64,000 bases of DNA from Rhodobacteraceae bacterium UBA6796 (GTDB lineage: Bacteria; Pseudomonadota; Alphaproteobacteria; Rhodobacterales; Rhodobacteraceae). The translations under genes and the position numbers were made by a program. The stretch is from contig DKFM01000004.1 of NCBI GenBank assembly GCA_002452815.1, positions 1 to 64,000 of the forward strand. Direction: 5' to 3'. Below, piece by piece: positions 26,487 to 35,834 of this stretch (within the stretch, counting starts at the first letter, position 1; the number at the start of each line of letters is the position of its first letter). Under the pieces are notes generated by a model. The model did no database searches. It was not told where the DNA came from and worked only from the letters and a program-made list of their open reading frames with translations.

Positions 26487-27440
26487 TCAGCGCCAGCTGA
26501 AGAACCCTTCGGGCGCCTGCGCCAGCAGCCGGCGCGCCAGATCTGCGCCCAGTTCGGCCGCCTCGGAAATCGCGCCGCGCGCCTCGCCCGCGATCGCTTC
26601 GGAGCCATCGGGACGCAGGATTTCGCCGCGTAGCCAGAGCTGATCGCCCTCGAACACGGCAAGCCCCGCGATCGGGGTTTCGCACGACCCGTCAAGCGTG
26701 GCGAGATAGGCGCGTTCGGCTGCCAGCCGCTGGCCGGTGGGTGTGTCGTGGATCGCCGCCAGCAGCGCCTCGGCGCGCGGATCGGCGATGCGGCGCTCGA
26801 TCCCGATGGCGCCCTGCGCCACGGCGGGCAGCATTTCGGTCACTTCGATGGCCGAGCGCGCGACATGCGCCATCCCCAGACGGTTCAGCCCCGCCATCGC
26901 CAGGAAGGTCGCCGCGGCCACGCCGTCTTCGAGCTTCTTCATCCGGGTCTGCACATTGCCGCGAAACTCGACCAGTTCCAGATCGGGGCGCACATGGGCC
27001 AGCTGCGCGCGGCGGCGCAGGCTGGACGAACCCACCCGCGCGCCCTGCGGCAGATCGGCCAGCCGTTCCGAGACGGGCGACACGAAGGCATCGCGCACAT
27101 CTTCGCGCGGCAGATAGCAATCGAGCAGCAGACCGTCGGGCTGCACCGTGGGCATGTCCTTCATCGAATGCACGGCGATGTCGATGCGGCCCGCCAACAT
27201 CGCCTCTTCGATTTCCTTGGTGAACAGGCCCTTGCCGCCGACCTCTTTCAGCGGTTTGTCGGCGGCGATCAGCGCGGCATTGTCGCCGCTGGTCTTGATC
27301 ACCACGATCTCGAACGCGTCTTCGGGCAGATCATGCGCCGCCATCAGCCGCGCGCGCGTTTCATGGGCCTGAGCCAGCGCCAGCGGGCTGCCGCGCGTGC
27401 CGATCTTCAGCGGGTCCATCGAGGAAGGCATCTGTGTCAT
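26487..27440 (-). CDS. hemC: Hydroxymethylbilane synthase (porphobilinogen deaminase)
   Basis: This 317-residue cytosolic enzyme joins four porphobilinogen molecules into hydroxymethylbilane. It has KIGTRGSPLALAQ, VHSMKDMP, RGNVQTRMKKL and the dipyrromethane-cofactor Cys253 in LDGSCETPIAG. The ATG at 27440 (MTQMPSSMDP) is chosen over an upstream extension that would overlap the hemE control region; an ATG at 27419 is also possible. It is divergent from hemE, two steps later in the pathway; the 97-base gap holds both promoters. Confidence 0.95.
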   Translation of the reverse strand: MTQMPSSMDPLKIGTRGSPLALAQAHETRARLMAAHDLPEDAFEIVVIKTSGDNAALIAADKPLKEVGGKGLFTKEIEEAMLAGRIDIAVHSMKDMPTVQPDGLLLDCYLPREDVRDAFVSPVSERLADLPQGARVGSSSLRRRAQLAHVRPDLELVEFRGNVQTRMKKLEDGVAAATFLAMAGLNRLGMAHVARSAIEVTEMLPAVAQGAIGIERRIADPRAEALLAAIHDTPTGQRLAAERAYLATLDGSCETPIAGLAVFEGDQLWLRGEILRPDGSEAIAGEARGAISEAAELGADLARRLLAQAPEGFFSWR

Positions 27441-27537
27441 GGCCCACCGATAGCTGCGACAATGGGCCCTTGCAAGCGGCACAAAGCTTGACATCACGCC
27501 GCAGGGCGGGCTTGTGGGGACCAACAAGGAGACCCCG

Positions 27538-28569
27538 ATGAGTGACAAGACGATCCTGCGCGCCCTGAAGGGCGAGGTTCTGCCCACCCCGCCGATCTGG
27601 ATGATGCGGCAGGCCGGGCGCTATCTGCCCGAATATCGTGCGACCCGGGCGCAGGCCGGGGATTTCCTGTCGCTGTGCTACAATTCCGATCTGGCCGCCG
27701 AGGTCACACTGCAGCCGATCCGCCGCTTTGGCTTTGATGCGGCGATCCTGTTTGCCGATATCCTGCTGCTGCCGCAGGCGCTTGGCGCCGAGCTGTGGTT
27801 CGAAACCGGCGAAGGCCCGCGGCTGTCGACGATCACCGGCCCGGAAGGACTGCGCGCGCTCAAGGGCCGCGATGACATCCACGACCATCTGGCACCGATC
27901 TATGAAACCGTGCACATCCTGTCGCGCGAATTGCCGCGCGAGACGACGCTGATCGGGTTCGCGGGCGCGCCCTGGACGGTGGCGACCTATATGATCGCCG
28001 GGCGCGGCACCAAGGATCAGGGGCCTGCGCATCTGCTCAAGGATACCGACCGCGCGACCTTTACCGCGCTGATCGACCTGCTGACCGAGGCGAGCATCGA
28101 ATATCTGTCCAAACAGGTCGAGGCCGGCGCCGAGGTCATCAAGATCTTCGACAGCTGGGCGGGCAGCCTGAAAGGCGCCGATTTCGAGGATTTCGCGGTG
28201 AAACCCGCCGCCCGGATCATTTCCGAACTCAAGGCCCGCCACCCCGGCCTGCCGGTCATCGCCTTCCCGCGCGAGGCGGGGCCGGGCTATGTCGGCTTTG
28301 CCAAGAAGACCGGCGCCGATTGTGTCGCGCTGGACAATTCGGTATCCGCGCAATGGGCGGCGGCGAATGTGCAGAAGGACGGCTGCGTGCAGGGCAACCT
28401 GGACCCCCGCCACATGGTCACCGGGGGCGAGGCGCTGATCGAGGCCACGCGCGAAGTGGTGCGCGCCTTCCGCAACGGGCCGCATATCTTCAACCTCGGC
28501 CACGGCATCACCCCCGATGCCGACCCCGACAATGTGGCGCTGATGATCGAGACCGTGCGCGGGGCCTGA
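27538..28569 (+). CDS. hemE: Uroporphyrinogen decarboxylase
   Basis: This 343-residue cytosolic enzyme converts uroporphyrinogen III to coproporphyrinogen III. Signature stretches are [17 protein letters not shown], the catalytic-Asp region [12 protein letters not shown], and [19 protein letters not shown] (27527-27532) precedes the ATG at 27538. A hairpin with a T-run follows the stop. It is divergent from hemC. Its product is the substrate of HemF (31971) and HemN (49167). Confidence 0.97.
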   Translation: MSDKTILRALKGEVLPTPPIWMMRQAGRYLPEYRATRAQAGDFLSLCYNSDLAAEVTLQPIRRFGFDAAILFADILLLPQALGAELWFETGEGPRLSTITGPEGLRALKGRDDIHDHLAPIYETVHILSRELPRETTLIGFAGAPWTVATYMIAGRGTKDQGPAHLLKDTDRATFTALIDLLTEASIEYLSKQVEAGAEVIKIFDSWAGSLKGADFEDFAVKPAARIISELKARHPGLPVIAFPREAGPGYVGFAKKTGADCVALDNSVSAQWAAANVQKDGCVQGNLDPRHMVTGGEALIEATREVVRAFRNGPHIFNLGHGITPDADPDNVALMIETVRGA

Positions 28570-28605
28570 GCGCGGATTTCGAGTATTTTTGCCAAGAAGA
28601 AATGC

Positions 28606-28638
28606 AAACGGCGGACCGGGTGACCGATCCGCCGTTTT
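28606..28638. terminator. Rho-independent, probably bidirectional terminator
   Basis: A perfect 10-bp stem, AAACGGCGGA (28606-28615) and TCCGCCGTTT (28628-28637), encloses a 12-base loop. A-runs and T-runs on both sides allow use from hemE (plus) and from the helicase gene (minus), which converge here. Confidence 0.88.
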
Positions 28639-28654
28639 GGTTATAGAGGGCGGC

Positions 28655-30577
28655 TTAGCGGCCCTTCTTTTCCCAGGGTTTGGCACCGGGCTTGGCGCCC
28701 GGTTTGCCCGCCGGTTTTGCACCCGGCTTGCCGAAGGGCTTGGCACCGGGTTTGGCGCCCGGCTTGCCGTATTTGGCGGCCGGTTTGCCCTCGGCGCCCT
28801 TCTTGTCCCAGGGTTTTGCGGCCGCGGGGCGGGCCGGACGGTCACCCTCGAAATCGCCGCCCTTGCGGTGCGGTTTCTTGTCGTAGGGCTTCTTGTCGAA
28901 GGATTTCTTCTCGTAGGGTTTCTTGCCCGGACCCGGCTTGCGATCCGCGCGCGTGCCTTGCCGCGCCAGCGCCTCTTCCATGCCTGCGGGTTGTTCGGGC
29001 AGGACATCGACGCCGCATTTGTCTTCCAGCGCGCGTTCCGGCCCGATCGCGGCCAGGAAACGTTCGGTGGCATCGGCGTGGATCTGCACGAAGGTATGAT
29101 CGCCCATGATGCGGATCATGCCGATGTCACGGCGCGACAGATCGCCCGCGCGGCACAGCATCGGCAGCAGCCATTTCGGATCGGCGCGTTCGTCGTGGCC
29201 GATGTCGAGCCGCAGCCAGGTGGCGCGGTCGAATTCGACGCGCGCGCGCGGCTTCACGCCATCAAGCGAGACCGGCACCAGATCTTCGGGCGCGGAACGG
29301 CCCGCCAGATATTGCCGGGCAACCGCGGCGGCCAGCTGTTCGGCCGAATAGGCGCCGGTCAGCTTGGTCACCAGCGCGGCCTCGTCGGCGGTGGCGGTGC
29401 GGGTCAGCACCTCGTCGCCCATCAGACGCTCGATGTCGCGGGCGTTGATTTCCTCGGCCGAGGGCGCGGCGGCCCAGGTTGCGTTGATCTGCGCGAATCC
29501 CAGCAGCCGTTCGGCCTTGTTGCGGCCACCGAAGGGCACGATCAGCGCCGAAACGCCCTTGGAGCCCGCCCGCCCGGTGCGACCCGAACGGTGCAAGAGC
29601 GCCTCTTTGTTCTGCGGCAGATCGGCATGAACCACCAGTTCCAACCCCGGCAGGTCGATCCCGCGGGCGGCAACATCGGTCGCCACGCAGACCCGCGCGC
29701 GCCCGTCGCGCATCATCTGCAGCGCGCGCGAGCGTTCGTCCTGGCTCAACTCGCCCGACAGGGCCACGACCGAGAAACCGCGGTTCAGGAACTTGCCGGT
29801 CAGATGGGTGACCATGGCGCGGGTCGAGCAAAACACGATGGCGCGCTTGGCCTCGTAGAAGCGCAGCACGTTGACGATCGCGTTTTCGCGGTCGGAATTG
29901 TCGACCAGAAGCGCGCGGTATTCGATATCGGCGTGCTGTTCACGCTGCGACACGGTCGAAATCCGCTGCGCGTCGCGCTGGAAATTGGTGGCCAGTTTCG
30001 CGATGCCCGGGCTGACGGTGGCCGAAAACATCAGGGTACGGCGCTCGGCCGGGGCCGATTCCAGAATGAATTCCAGATCTTCGCGGAACCCGAGGTCGAG
30101 CATCTCGTCGGCCTCGTCCAGCACCGCGACCTGCAGCGCCGACAGATCCAGCGCGTTGCGGCGGATGTGATCGCAAATCCGGCCCGGGGTGCCCACGACG
30201 ATATGGGCGCCGCGTTCCAGCGCCCGGCGTTCGGCGCGGGCATCCATGCCGCCCACGGCCCCCGCGATCACCGCCCCCGAGGGGCCGTAGAGCCATTGCA
30301 ATTCGCGTTGCACCTGCACCGCCAGTTCCCGCGTCGGCGCCACGATCAGCGCGCGCGGAATATCGGCGAAGGCCAGGCGCCCCTCGGCCAGCAGTTCCGC
30401 CGCCATCGCCAGACCGAAGGCCACCGTCTTGCCCGAACCTGTCTGCGCCGAGACCAGCAGGTCCGCCCCCGCCAGCGCAGGGTCGATCACCGCCTCCTGA
30501 ACAGGCGTAAGAGAGGCATAGCCCTTGGCCGCCAGCGCCTCGTTCAGCGCGGGATGGACATTCGGGAAATCGGTCAT
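28655..30577 (-). CDS. DEAD-box RNA helicase with DbpA-like domain and basic repeat tail
   Basis: This 640-residue ATP-dependent RNA helicase has Walker A AQTGSGKT (44-51), VLDEADEML, SAT, and HRSGRTGRAG motifs. A DbpA-type RNA-binding domain follows at about 460-530. The last 110 residues are a low-complexity Lys/Gly/Pro/Ala tail of repeated PGAKP and KKPYDKK units, which probably binds RNA non-specifically. Such proteins act in ribosome assembly or RNA decay. I chose the ATG at 30577; a TTG 15 bases upstream is an alternative, and neither has a clear ribosome site. Confidence 0.93.
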   Translation of the reverse strand: MTDFPNVHPALNEALAAKGYASLTPVQEAVIDPALAGADLLVSAQTGSGKTVAFGLAMAAELLAEGRLAFADIPRALIVAPTRELAVQVQRELQWLYGPSGAVIAGAVGGMDARAERRALERGAHIVVGTPGRICDHIRRNALDLSALQVAVLDEADEMLDLGFREDLEFILESAPAERRTLMFSATVSPGIAKLATNFQRDAQRISTVSQREQHADIEYRALLVDNSDRENAIVNVLRFYEAKRAIVFCSTRAMVTHLTGKFLNRGFSVVALSGELSQDERSRALQMMRDGRARVCVATDVAARGIDLPGLELVVHADLPQNKEALLHRSGRTGRAGSKGVSALIVPFGGRNKAERLLGFAQINATWAAAPSAEEINARDIERLMGDEVLTRTATADEAALVTKLTGAYSAEQLAAAVARQYLAGRSAPEDLVPVSLDGVKPRARVEFDRATWLRLDIGHDERADPKWLLPMLCRAGDLSRRDIGMIRIMGDHTFVQIHADATERFLAAIGPERALEDKCGVDVLPEQPAGMEEALARQGTRADRKPGPGKKPYEKKSFDKKPYDKKPHRKGGDFEGDRPARPAAAKPWDKKGAEGKPAAKYGKPGAKPGAKPFGKPGAKPAGKPGAKPGAKPWEKKGR

Positions 30578-30640
30578 GGAGGAGGCTTTCAACAGTGCGG
30601 AAAGCGGCCTTCTAATGGGTTTTGGCCCCGCTGTATAGGG

Positions 30641-31216
30641 TCAATGCATCAACACCGGGTAAAGCGAGGCGACCAGCAGCGCCGCCATCGTCCAGTTGAA
30701 GGCCCGCAGCCGGGCGGGCGCTGCCAGCCAGTGCCGCACGCCCTGCCCCATCAGCACCCAGACCGAGACCGACGGCAGGTTGACCGCCCCGAAGATCGCG
30801 GCGATCGCCAGAGGCCCGAGGGCCGCATAGATCGTCACCGCCCCCAGGGCCATCGCCCAGGCCTTGGGATTGACCCACTGAAACGCCGCGGCCTGCAAAA
30901 ACGTCATTGGCCGGCCCACGATGCCCTCGCCCGGCGCGCTGGCATGGGCGATCTTCCAGGCCAGCCACAGCATGTAGAGGACGCTCACCCCCTCCAGCAG
31001 CGTGCGCAGCACCGGCCAGCGCGCGAAGACCTGCGCCGCGCCCTGCCCCATCAGCCAGACCATGAAGGTAAACCCCAGCGCCACGCCCAGCATATGCGGC
31101 ACCGTGCGGCGAAAGCCGAAATTCGCCCCCGAGGCCATCAGCATCAGGTTGTTCGGCCCCGGCGTGATCGACGAGACGAAGGCGAAGGACATCAGCGGCA
31201 GGATCAGCGTGTTCAT
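30641..31216 (-). CDS. LysE-family exporter
   Basis: This 191-residue membrane protein has about six hydrophobic spans and the diagnostic SSITPGPNNLML motif near the N-terminus, plus FQWVNPKAWAMAL in the middle. LysE/RhtB proteins export amino acids or their analogues; the substrate is not predictable. The ATG at 31216 is preferred over a TTG at 31231. A second member of the family lies just upstream on the same strand, with 91 bases between them. Confidence 0.9.
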   Translation of the reverse strand: MNTLILPLMSFAFVSSITPGPNNLMLMASGANFGFRRTVPHMLGVALGFTFMVWLMGQGAAQVFARWPVLRTLLEGVSVLYMLWLAWKIAHASAPGEGIVGRPMTFLQAAAFQWVNPKAWAMALGAVTIYAALGPLAIAAIFGAVNLPSVSVWVLMGQGVRHWLAAPARLRAFNWTMAALLVASLYPVLMH

Positions 31217-31307
31217 GGGGGCATCGCGCAAGAAAGGTCAGGGCGCCAATCTGACGCGCCCGGCGCGCACCGCCAAGCGCACGATTGCACCCGTTACAAT
31301 CGCGCGC

Positions 31308-31925
31308 CTAGCGCCCCGTCTTCCATGCAAACCAGAACGCGATCGCGGCCAGCACCAGCGACAGCGTGCGGCGCAGCGCACGTTCGCGGGCCGGATGCTC
31401 GAACAACGCCCGCGCCGTCCCTGCCAGCACGGCAATGGTTGCATGCACCGCCGTCGCCACGGTCACATAGATCACGGTCAGCAGCAGGGTTTCACGCAGC
31501 ACGTCCTCGGGGGTGAGCAGGAAACCGGGCAACACGGCGACGTAGAAAACCGCCGCCTTGGGGTTGAGCAGATTGGTCACCAGCCCGCGCCGAAAATAGC
31601 GCCAGTTGGTCGAACCGGGGGGCGCATGGGCCACCGCCTCATCCGCGCCGTGCCAGCCGTCCCAGGCCAGCCACAGCAGATAAACCACGCCGCCCCAGCG
31701 CAGCCCCTGATACAGCAGATCCGATGCCGAAATCGCCGCCGCCAGACCAAGCGCCGCGCCCAGCCCCACGAGCCCAAGCCCCAGCGCCACGCCCGCCACC
31801 GCCGAAAGCGCAGGACGGCGCCCCTCGGTCGCGGCGACAACGGCCAGATAGGCCATGTTCGGGCCCGGCGTCAGTTCGATCACGAAACTGGTCAGCGCGA
31901 AGCCCAACAGCGTCTCAAACAGCAT
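31308..31925 (-). CDS. LysE-family exporter
   Basis: This 205-residue protein has six predicted spans, IELTPGPNMAYLA near the N-terminus and LVTNLLNPKAAVFY in the middle, as expected for LysE/RhtB amino-acid exporters. It is clearly different in sequence from the neighbouring copy, so the pair is not a recent duplication. It lies downstream of hemF with 45 bases between, perhaps co-transcribed. Confidence 0.9.
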   Translation of the reverse strand: MLFETLLGFALTSFVIELTPGPNMAYLAVVAATEGRRPALSAVAGVALGLGLVGLGAALGLAAAISASDLLYQGLRWGGVVYLLWLAWDGWHGADEAVAHAPPGSTNWRYFRRGLVTNLLNPKAAVFYVAVLPGFLLTPEDVLRETLLLTVIYVTVATAVHATIAVLAGTARALFEHPARERALRRTLSLVLAAIAFWFAWKTGR

Positions 31926-31970
31926 GATCGGCCCCGGCCCCTTGCATCTCCGGCCCGCGCGCGTCCGACC

Positions 31971-32870
31971 TCAGGGCCATTTCGCCACGGGCGGCAGGCT
32001 CATCAGCACCGCATCGGCGTTATGGCCGGTTTCCAGCCCGAATTTCGTGCCCCGGTCGTAGACGAGGTTATATTCGGCATAAAGCCCGCGATGGATCAGC
32101 TGGGTCTCGCGGTCGTCGGTCGTGGCGGGGGTGCCCAGGCGACGCTCGGTCACCGGCACAAAGGCGGGCAGGAAGGCCGCCCCCACGTCCCGGGTGAAGG
32201 CGAAATCCTTATCCCAACTGTCGGACAGCGCGCCGCCGGTGTTCAGGTCATCATAGAAGATCCCGCCGACACCGCGCGCCCGGCCCCGGTGCGGCACAAA
32301 GAAATATTCGTCCGCCCAGGCCTTGAACCGCGGGTAATAGTTGGGGTCATGCGCATCGCAGGCCTGCTTCAGCGTGACGTGGAAATGCGCGGTATCCTCG
32401 GAATATTCGATGCAGGGGTTCAGATCGGCGCCGCCCCCGAACCACCAGGCGCCCGGGGTCCAGAACATCCGCGTGTTCATATGAACTGCCGGCGTATGCG
32501 GGTTTTGCATATGGGCGACCAGGCTGATGCCACTGGCCCAGAAGCGCGGATCTTCGGCCATGCCCGGCACGCCACGCGCGGCCATCGCCGCCTGTGCCCG
32601 CGGCGCCAGCGTGCCCCAGACGGTCGAGATATTGACGCCGACCTTTTCAAACACGCGCCCGCCGCGCATCACGCTCATCTTGCCGCCGCCCTGATCTTCG
32701 CCTGCAGGGCCGGTGCGGGTGGTCGGCGTGACCTCGAACCGCCCGGGCGCGCCGGGGCCTTCGAAACCATCTTCCAACGCCTCGAAGGTGCTGACGATCC
32801 GATCGCGCAACTCGGAAAACCACGCGCTGGCCGTCGCCTTGCGGGCGGTGAATTCGTCGGTGTCGGTCAT
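31971..32870 (-). CDS. hemF: Oxygen-dependent coproporphyrinogen III oxidase
   Basis: This 299-residue enzyme decarboxylates coproporphyrinogen III to protoporphyrinogen IX using oxygen. Recognisable stretches are HMQNPHTPAVHMNTR, FGGGADLNPCI, VGGIFYDDLNTG and RVEFNLVYDRGTKFGL-like ENLVYDRGTKFGLETG at the C-terminus. It is the aerobic counterpart of HemN at 49167. Unlike hemN no FNR-type box is seen before it. Length is normal. Confidence 0.96.
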   Translation of the reverse strand: MTDTDEFTARKATASAWFSELRDRIVSTFEALEDGFEGPGAPGRFEVTPTTRTGPAGEDQGGGKMSVMRGGRVFEKVGVNISTVWGTLAPRAQAAMAARGVPGMAEDPRFWASGISLVAHMQNPHTPAVHMNTRMFWTPGAWWFGGGADLNPCIEYSEDTAHFHVTLKQACDAHDPNYYPRFKAWADEYFFVPHRGRARGVGGIFYDDLNTGGALSDSWDKDFAFTRDVGAAFLPAFVPVTERRLGTPATTDDRETQLIHRGLYAEYNLVYDRGTKFGLETGHNADAVLMSLPPVAKWP

Positions 32871-32979
32871 CGGCGCTTCTCCTCATCTGGTGCGGCCTGC
32901 TTAGCAGGCCTGTCCGCAAGCGTGAATTGCGTTTTACGGTCAGAGGGCTAAGATCGGGCAAGAAATCGGAGATTCTGCC

Positions 32980-33390
32980 ATGGTCCCGCGCCTGTCCGTT
33001 CTTGCCCTTGCCGGTCTTGCCTTTCTGGCCGCCTGCGGCACACCCCAGGAACAATGCATCAATCGCTCAACCCGCGAAATCCGCGCCCTGCAAAAACTGC
33101 TGGATGAGACAGAGGCCAATCTGGCGCGCGGCTACGCCTGGGAGGATTACGAGGTCGTCCACTGGGAACGCGACATCTGCGGCACCGTCACCCTGACCCA
33201 ACCCGACGGCACGGTGATCGAGCGGCCCCGGTTCTGCATGCGCCCGCATTCCGAGACCGAGCAGCGCCGGGTCGCGATCGACCCCGTGTCCGAAGCGCGC
33301 AAGCGTGACGGGCTGATTGCCAAGATCAAGGCGCTGACCCCGCAGGCAGAGGCCAATATCGCCGCCTGCAAGATCGCCTATCCCGAATAA
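32980..33390 (+). CDS. Hypothetical lipoprotein
   Basis: This 136-residue protein begins with a lipoprotein signal (VLALAGLAFLAAC, Cys19). The mature part has a helical segment (RSTREIRALQKLLDETEANL), then a small domain with two Cys (DICGTV and RFCMRP) and another Cys near the end (IAACKIAYP). These Cys could form disulphides in the periplasm. No family is recognised by name. It is divergent from hemF and convergent with the SDR gene. Confidence 0.8.
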   Translation: MVPRLSVLALAGLAFLAACGTPQEQCINRSTREIRALQKLLDETEANLARGYAWEDYEVVHWERDICGTVTLTQPDGTVIERPRFCMRPHSETEQRRVAIDPVSEARKRDGLIAKIKALTPQAEANIAACKIAYPE

Positions 33391-33411
33391 AACGACGGAC
33401 GCGCGGCGCGC

Positions 33412-34221
33412 TCAGTAGGCCGGGACCTGCACGGCATCCAGCACACCGCGCCCGCCGTCGACCGTGACGATCTGGCCGGTCACGAAGCCCGCCCCCGACG
33501 AGGCCAGATATTGCACCGTTTCCGCCAGTTCGCCGGGCGGGGCAATCCGGCCTAGCGGCGTGCCTGCGGTGATGGCCTCGCGCCAGTCGCCGTTTTCCTT
33601 CAGCGTCGCTTGCAGCGATGCGCTCATCACCGAGGCGAAGGCCACGCCATTCACCCGGATGCGGTGCGGCGCAAGGGCCACCGCCAGACTGCGCGTGGCC
33701 TGATCCTGCGCGGCACAGGCGATCGAATAGGACAGCAGGGACGGATGGGTCCGGCAGGCCGCCAGCGAAGACATGTTGATGATGCAGCCGACCTCGCCCG
33801 TGGTGCGGCCCTCTTTCTCGGCCTGCGCGATCATCCGCTTGGCGGTCATCTGCGACAACCGCAGCGCGCCTTTCATGTTGTAGTTGAGCATCGCATCCAG
33901 CGTATCCTCGCAGGGATCAAGCGGGTCCGAGGGCGCGAAAGCGCGCGCCGCATTGACCAGAATGTCGATCCGTTCGAAGGCGTCGATGGTGGCCGACAGC
34001 AGGTTGTTCACCGTCAGCTTCTGGCACAGATCGCCCGCAAAGTAACGCGCGGGGCCTTCGGTCTTGGCCTCTTCGCCCAGTTCGGCGATCAGCTTGGCCT
34101 CGTCCATGTCCGCACACATCACCTGCGCGCCACGTTCAAGAAAATGGCGTGCGATGGCCAGCCCGATACCATGGGCGGCGCCAGTGATGATGGCGGTTTT
34201 ACCAGTGATGGAAAGCGACAT
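33412..34221 (-). CDS. Atypical short-chain dehydrogenase/reductase
   Basis: This 269-residue protein has the SDR fold: nucleotide motif TGAAHGIG (13-20), DILVNAARA (Ala in place of the usual Gly of NNAG), INMSSLAA with catalytic-type Ser, and a C-terminal VTGQIVTVDGG. Tyr165 is in place, but the YxxxK lysine is replaced by Cys169 (YSIAC). The codon TGT is clear in the sequence. Loss of this Lys normally disables the standard proton relay, so the protein may be inactive, use another mechanism, or bind a ligand. The substrate is unknown. Confidence 0.88.
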   Translation of the reverse strand: MSLSITGKTAIITGAAHGIGLAIARHFLERGAQVMCADMDEAKLIAELGEEAKTEGPARYFAGDLCQKLTVNNLLSATIDAFERIDILVNAARAFAPSDPLDPCEDTLDAMLNYNMKGALRLSQMTAKRMIAQAEKEGRTTGEVGCIINMSSLAACRTHPSLLSYSIACAAQDQATRSLAVALAPHRIRVNGVAFASVMSASLQATLKENGDWREAITAGTPLGRIAPPGELAETVQYLASSGAGFVTGQIVTVDGGRGVLDAVQVPAY

Positions 34222-34266
34222 GACGGCTCCGGTCTGGGTCAGGTGTCAGGGGCAGGTTACGCGATT

Positions 34267-35313
34267 TCAACGCCGGGGGCGAGGCGCGCGGCGGCGTGAC
34301 GCGGGGGCAGCGGCAGCAGGCGCCTTGCCTGCGGGGATCGGCTTGGCGGCGCGGATCACCTTGAACCCGTTGTCACCGCCGATTTCCTCGATCTCGTGGA
34401 AGGCGGCGCGCAGGGCATCCTCGTAGGGCAGATGCCGGTTGGCCACCATATACAACGTCCCGGACAGTGACAGCATCCCCGCCGCCGCCCGGATGAACGC
34501 CGCCCCAAGCCCCGGATCGGCGGCGCGCTGCGTGTGGAACGGCGGGTTCATCACGATCGCCATGTATCGGGTTTCAGGCACGAATTGCGTCGCATCAGCC
34601 CAGATGAACCGTGCCCGCGGGTCGGAAATGTTCAATTTGGCACATTCGAGCGCGGCGTGCTCTGCCTCGATCAGATCCAGCGTTTCGACCCCGGCCCTGG
34701 TCAGGACCTGCGCCGAAAGCCAGCCCCAGCCCGCCCCCAGATCGGCCACGCGCCCGGGCAGCTTGGCCGGCAGCACCTCGGCCAGAAGCGCCGATCCGCG
34801 ATCCACCCCATCGGCGGAAAACACGCCGGGCAGCGTTTGGAACCCCGGCGCGGGCGTGCCCGGCTGCGCGGCCCAGTCGGCCAGCGGTGCGGGGTCGGCG
34901 GCAAAGGAAAATATCTTGCCATGCGCCTTGGCAATGGCCGGGCTGACCGGCACCCGCGCGCGCAGATCCTTGAGCACCGAATCAACGCCGTCATGCTTGG
35001 CCCCATCGACCCAGACCGGGCCGCCGGGCGCCACCCGCGCCGCCGCTTCGGCCAGAAGCGCGCGGGCCTCGGCCTTGGCGCGGGGCAGAAAGACCACCGC
35101 CGCGGCGAAATCCCCGCTGGCCGCCGGCACAACATCATACCCGCGCGCGGCCAGCGCCGCGTGATCGGGCGCGAAGCCCTGAATGATCTGCAACCGATCC
35201 TTCGGCAGATCGCTCAGATCGGTGGCGGCGGTGGCCCGGTAAACGGCAATGCGCCCGTCGGCGGGCAGCGCCTCGGGTGCGTCAAGCACAAGCGACAAAC
35301 GGGGATGACTCAT
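34267..35313 (-). CDS. RsmC/RlmG-type class I methyltransferase
   Basis: This 348-residue protein has an N-terminal methyltransferase-like domain (degenerate) and a C-terminal active one, the layout of small-subunit rRNA guanine-N2 methyltransferase RsmC. The S-adenosylmethionine loop is VADLGAGWGWLS and the catalytic motif is MNPPFH. An Ala/Pro/Arg-rich tail of about 25 residues follows. GGAGGG lies about 11 bases before the ATG at 35313. It probably methylates 16S or 23S rRNA; the exact site is inference from family. Confidence 0.85.
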   Translation of the reverse strand: MSHPRLSLVLDAPEALPADGRIAVYRATAATDLSDLPKDRLQIIQGFAPDHAALAARGYDVVPAASGDFAAAVVFLPRAKAEARALLAEAAARVAPGGPVWVDGAKHDGVDSVLKDLRARVPVSPAIAKAHGKIFSFAADPAPLADWAAQPGTPAPGFQTLPGVFSADGVDRGSALLAEVLPAKLPGRVADLGAGWGWLSAQVLTRAGVETLDLIEAEHAALECAKLNISDPRARFIWADATQFVPETRYMAIVMNPPFHTQRAADPGLGAAFIRAAAGMLSLSGTLYMVANRHLPYEDALRAAFHEIEEIGGDNGFKVIRAAKPIPAGKAPAAAAPASRRRAPRPRR

Positions 35314-35359
35314 GGCGGACCGCAGCCCTCCTTGCTGTTCGAAAAAAAGGGGCGCGATG

Positions 35360-35683
35360 TCAGTCTTTTTCCATCGTGCATTGCAGCGGGTGCTGGTGAC
35401 GGCGCGCAAAATCCATCACCTGCCCAACCTTGGTTTCCGCCACTTCGAAGGAATAGACCCCGACCACCGCAAGGCCCTTCTTGTGAACCATCAGCATGAT
35501 TTCGAAGGCCTTGGCATGGCCCAGCCCGAAGAACCGCTCCAGGATATGCACGACGAATTCCATGGGCGTGTAATCGTCGTTCAGCAGCATCACCTTGTAC
35601 ATCGGCGGGCGCTGCGTCTTCGGGCGCGTCTTCAGTGCGACGCCGGCCTCGCCATCGGCATCGTCCTTCCGGTCGGCCATCAT
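35360..35683 (-). CDS. clpS: ATP-dependent Clp protease adaptor
   Basis: This 107-residue adaptor hands N-degron substrates and other proteins to ClpAP. The conserved core is [20 protein letters not shown], with the Asp-Asp and Met gate positions, followed by [19 protein letters not shown]. Tandem ATGs at 35683/35680 start the protein; an in-frame TTG at 35701 could add six residues. It lies upstream of the methyltransferase gene by 46 bases. clpA is not adjacent in this window. Confidence 0.95.
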   Translation of the reverse strand: MMADRKDDADGEAGVALKTRPKTQRPPMYKVMLLNDDYTPMEFVVHILERFFGLGHAKAFEIMLMVHKKGLAVVGVYSFEVAETKVGQVMDFARRHQHPLQCTMEKD

Positions 35684-35834
35684 GTGCAGGGGCTCGCGCA
35701 AAGCACTCTCTCATTTGGAATCGGGTTTTCGGTCCGAGGGAATATAGGCCCATCTGCGCATATGAAAAGGCTTTGCGAAAAGGGAATTGCCCGGCATGAC
35801 GCAACGGGCCAGCGTGGCGCCAACGGAGGCAGGC

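Noticed and set aside
23150..26500. A plus-strand open frame of over 1100 codons
   Set aside because: It runs antisense through the YceI, MFS and FAD-dehydrogenase genes, is Arg/Gln/His-rich as GC-rich shadow frames are, and has no domain or ribosome site.
27486..27492. TTGACA as the -35 box of hemE
   Set aside because: No acceptable -10 sequence lies at the right distance, so I did not list a promoter.
28680..28770. Short direct repeats that might be a CRISPR array
   Set aside because: They are in-frame codon repeats of the helicase Gly/Lys/Pro/Ala tail, without unique spacers.
28589..31516. A plus-strand open frame of 975 codons
   Set aside because: It is the antisense shadow of the DEAD-box helicase and LysE genes, with no recognisable protein features.
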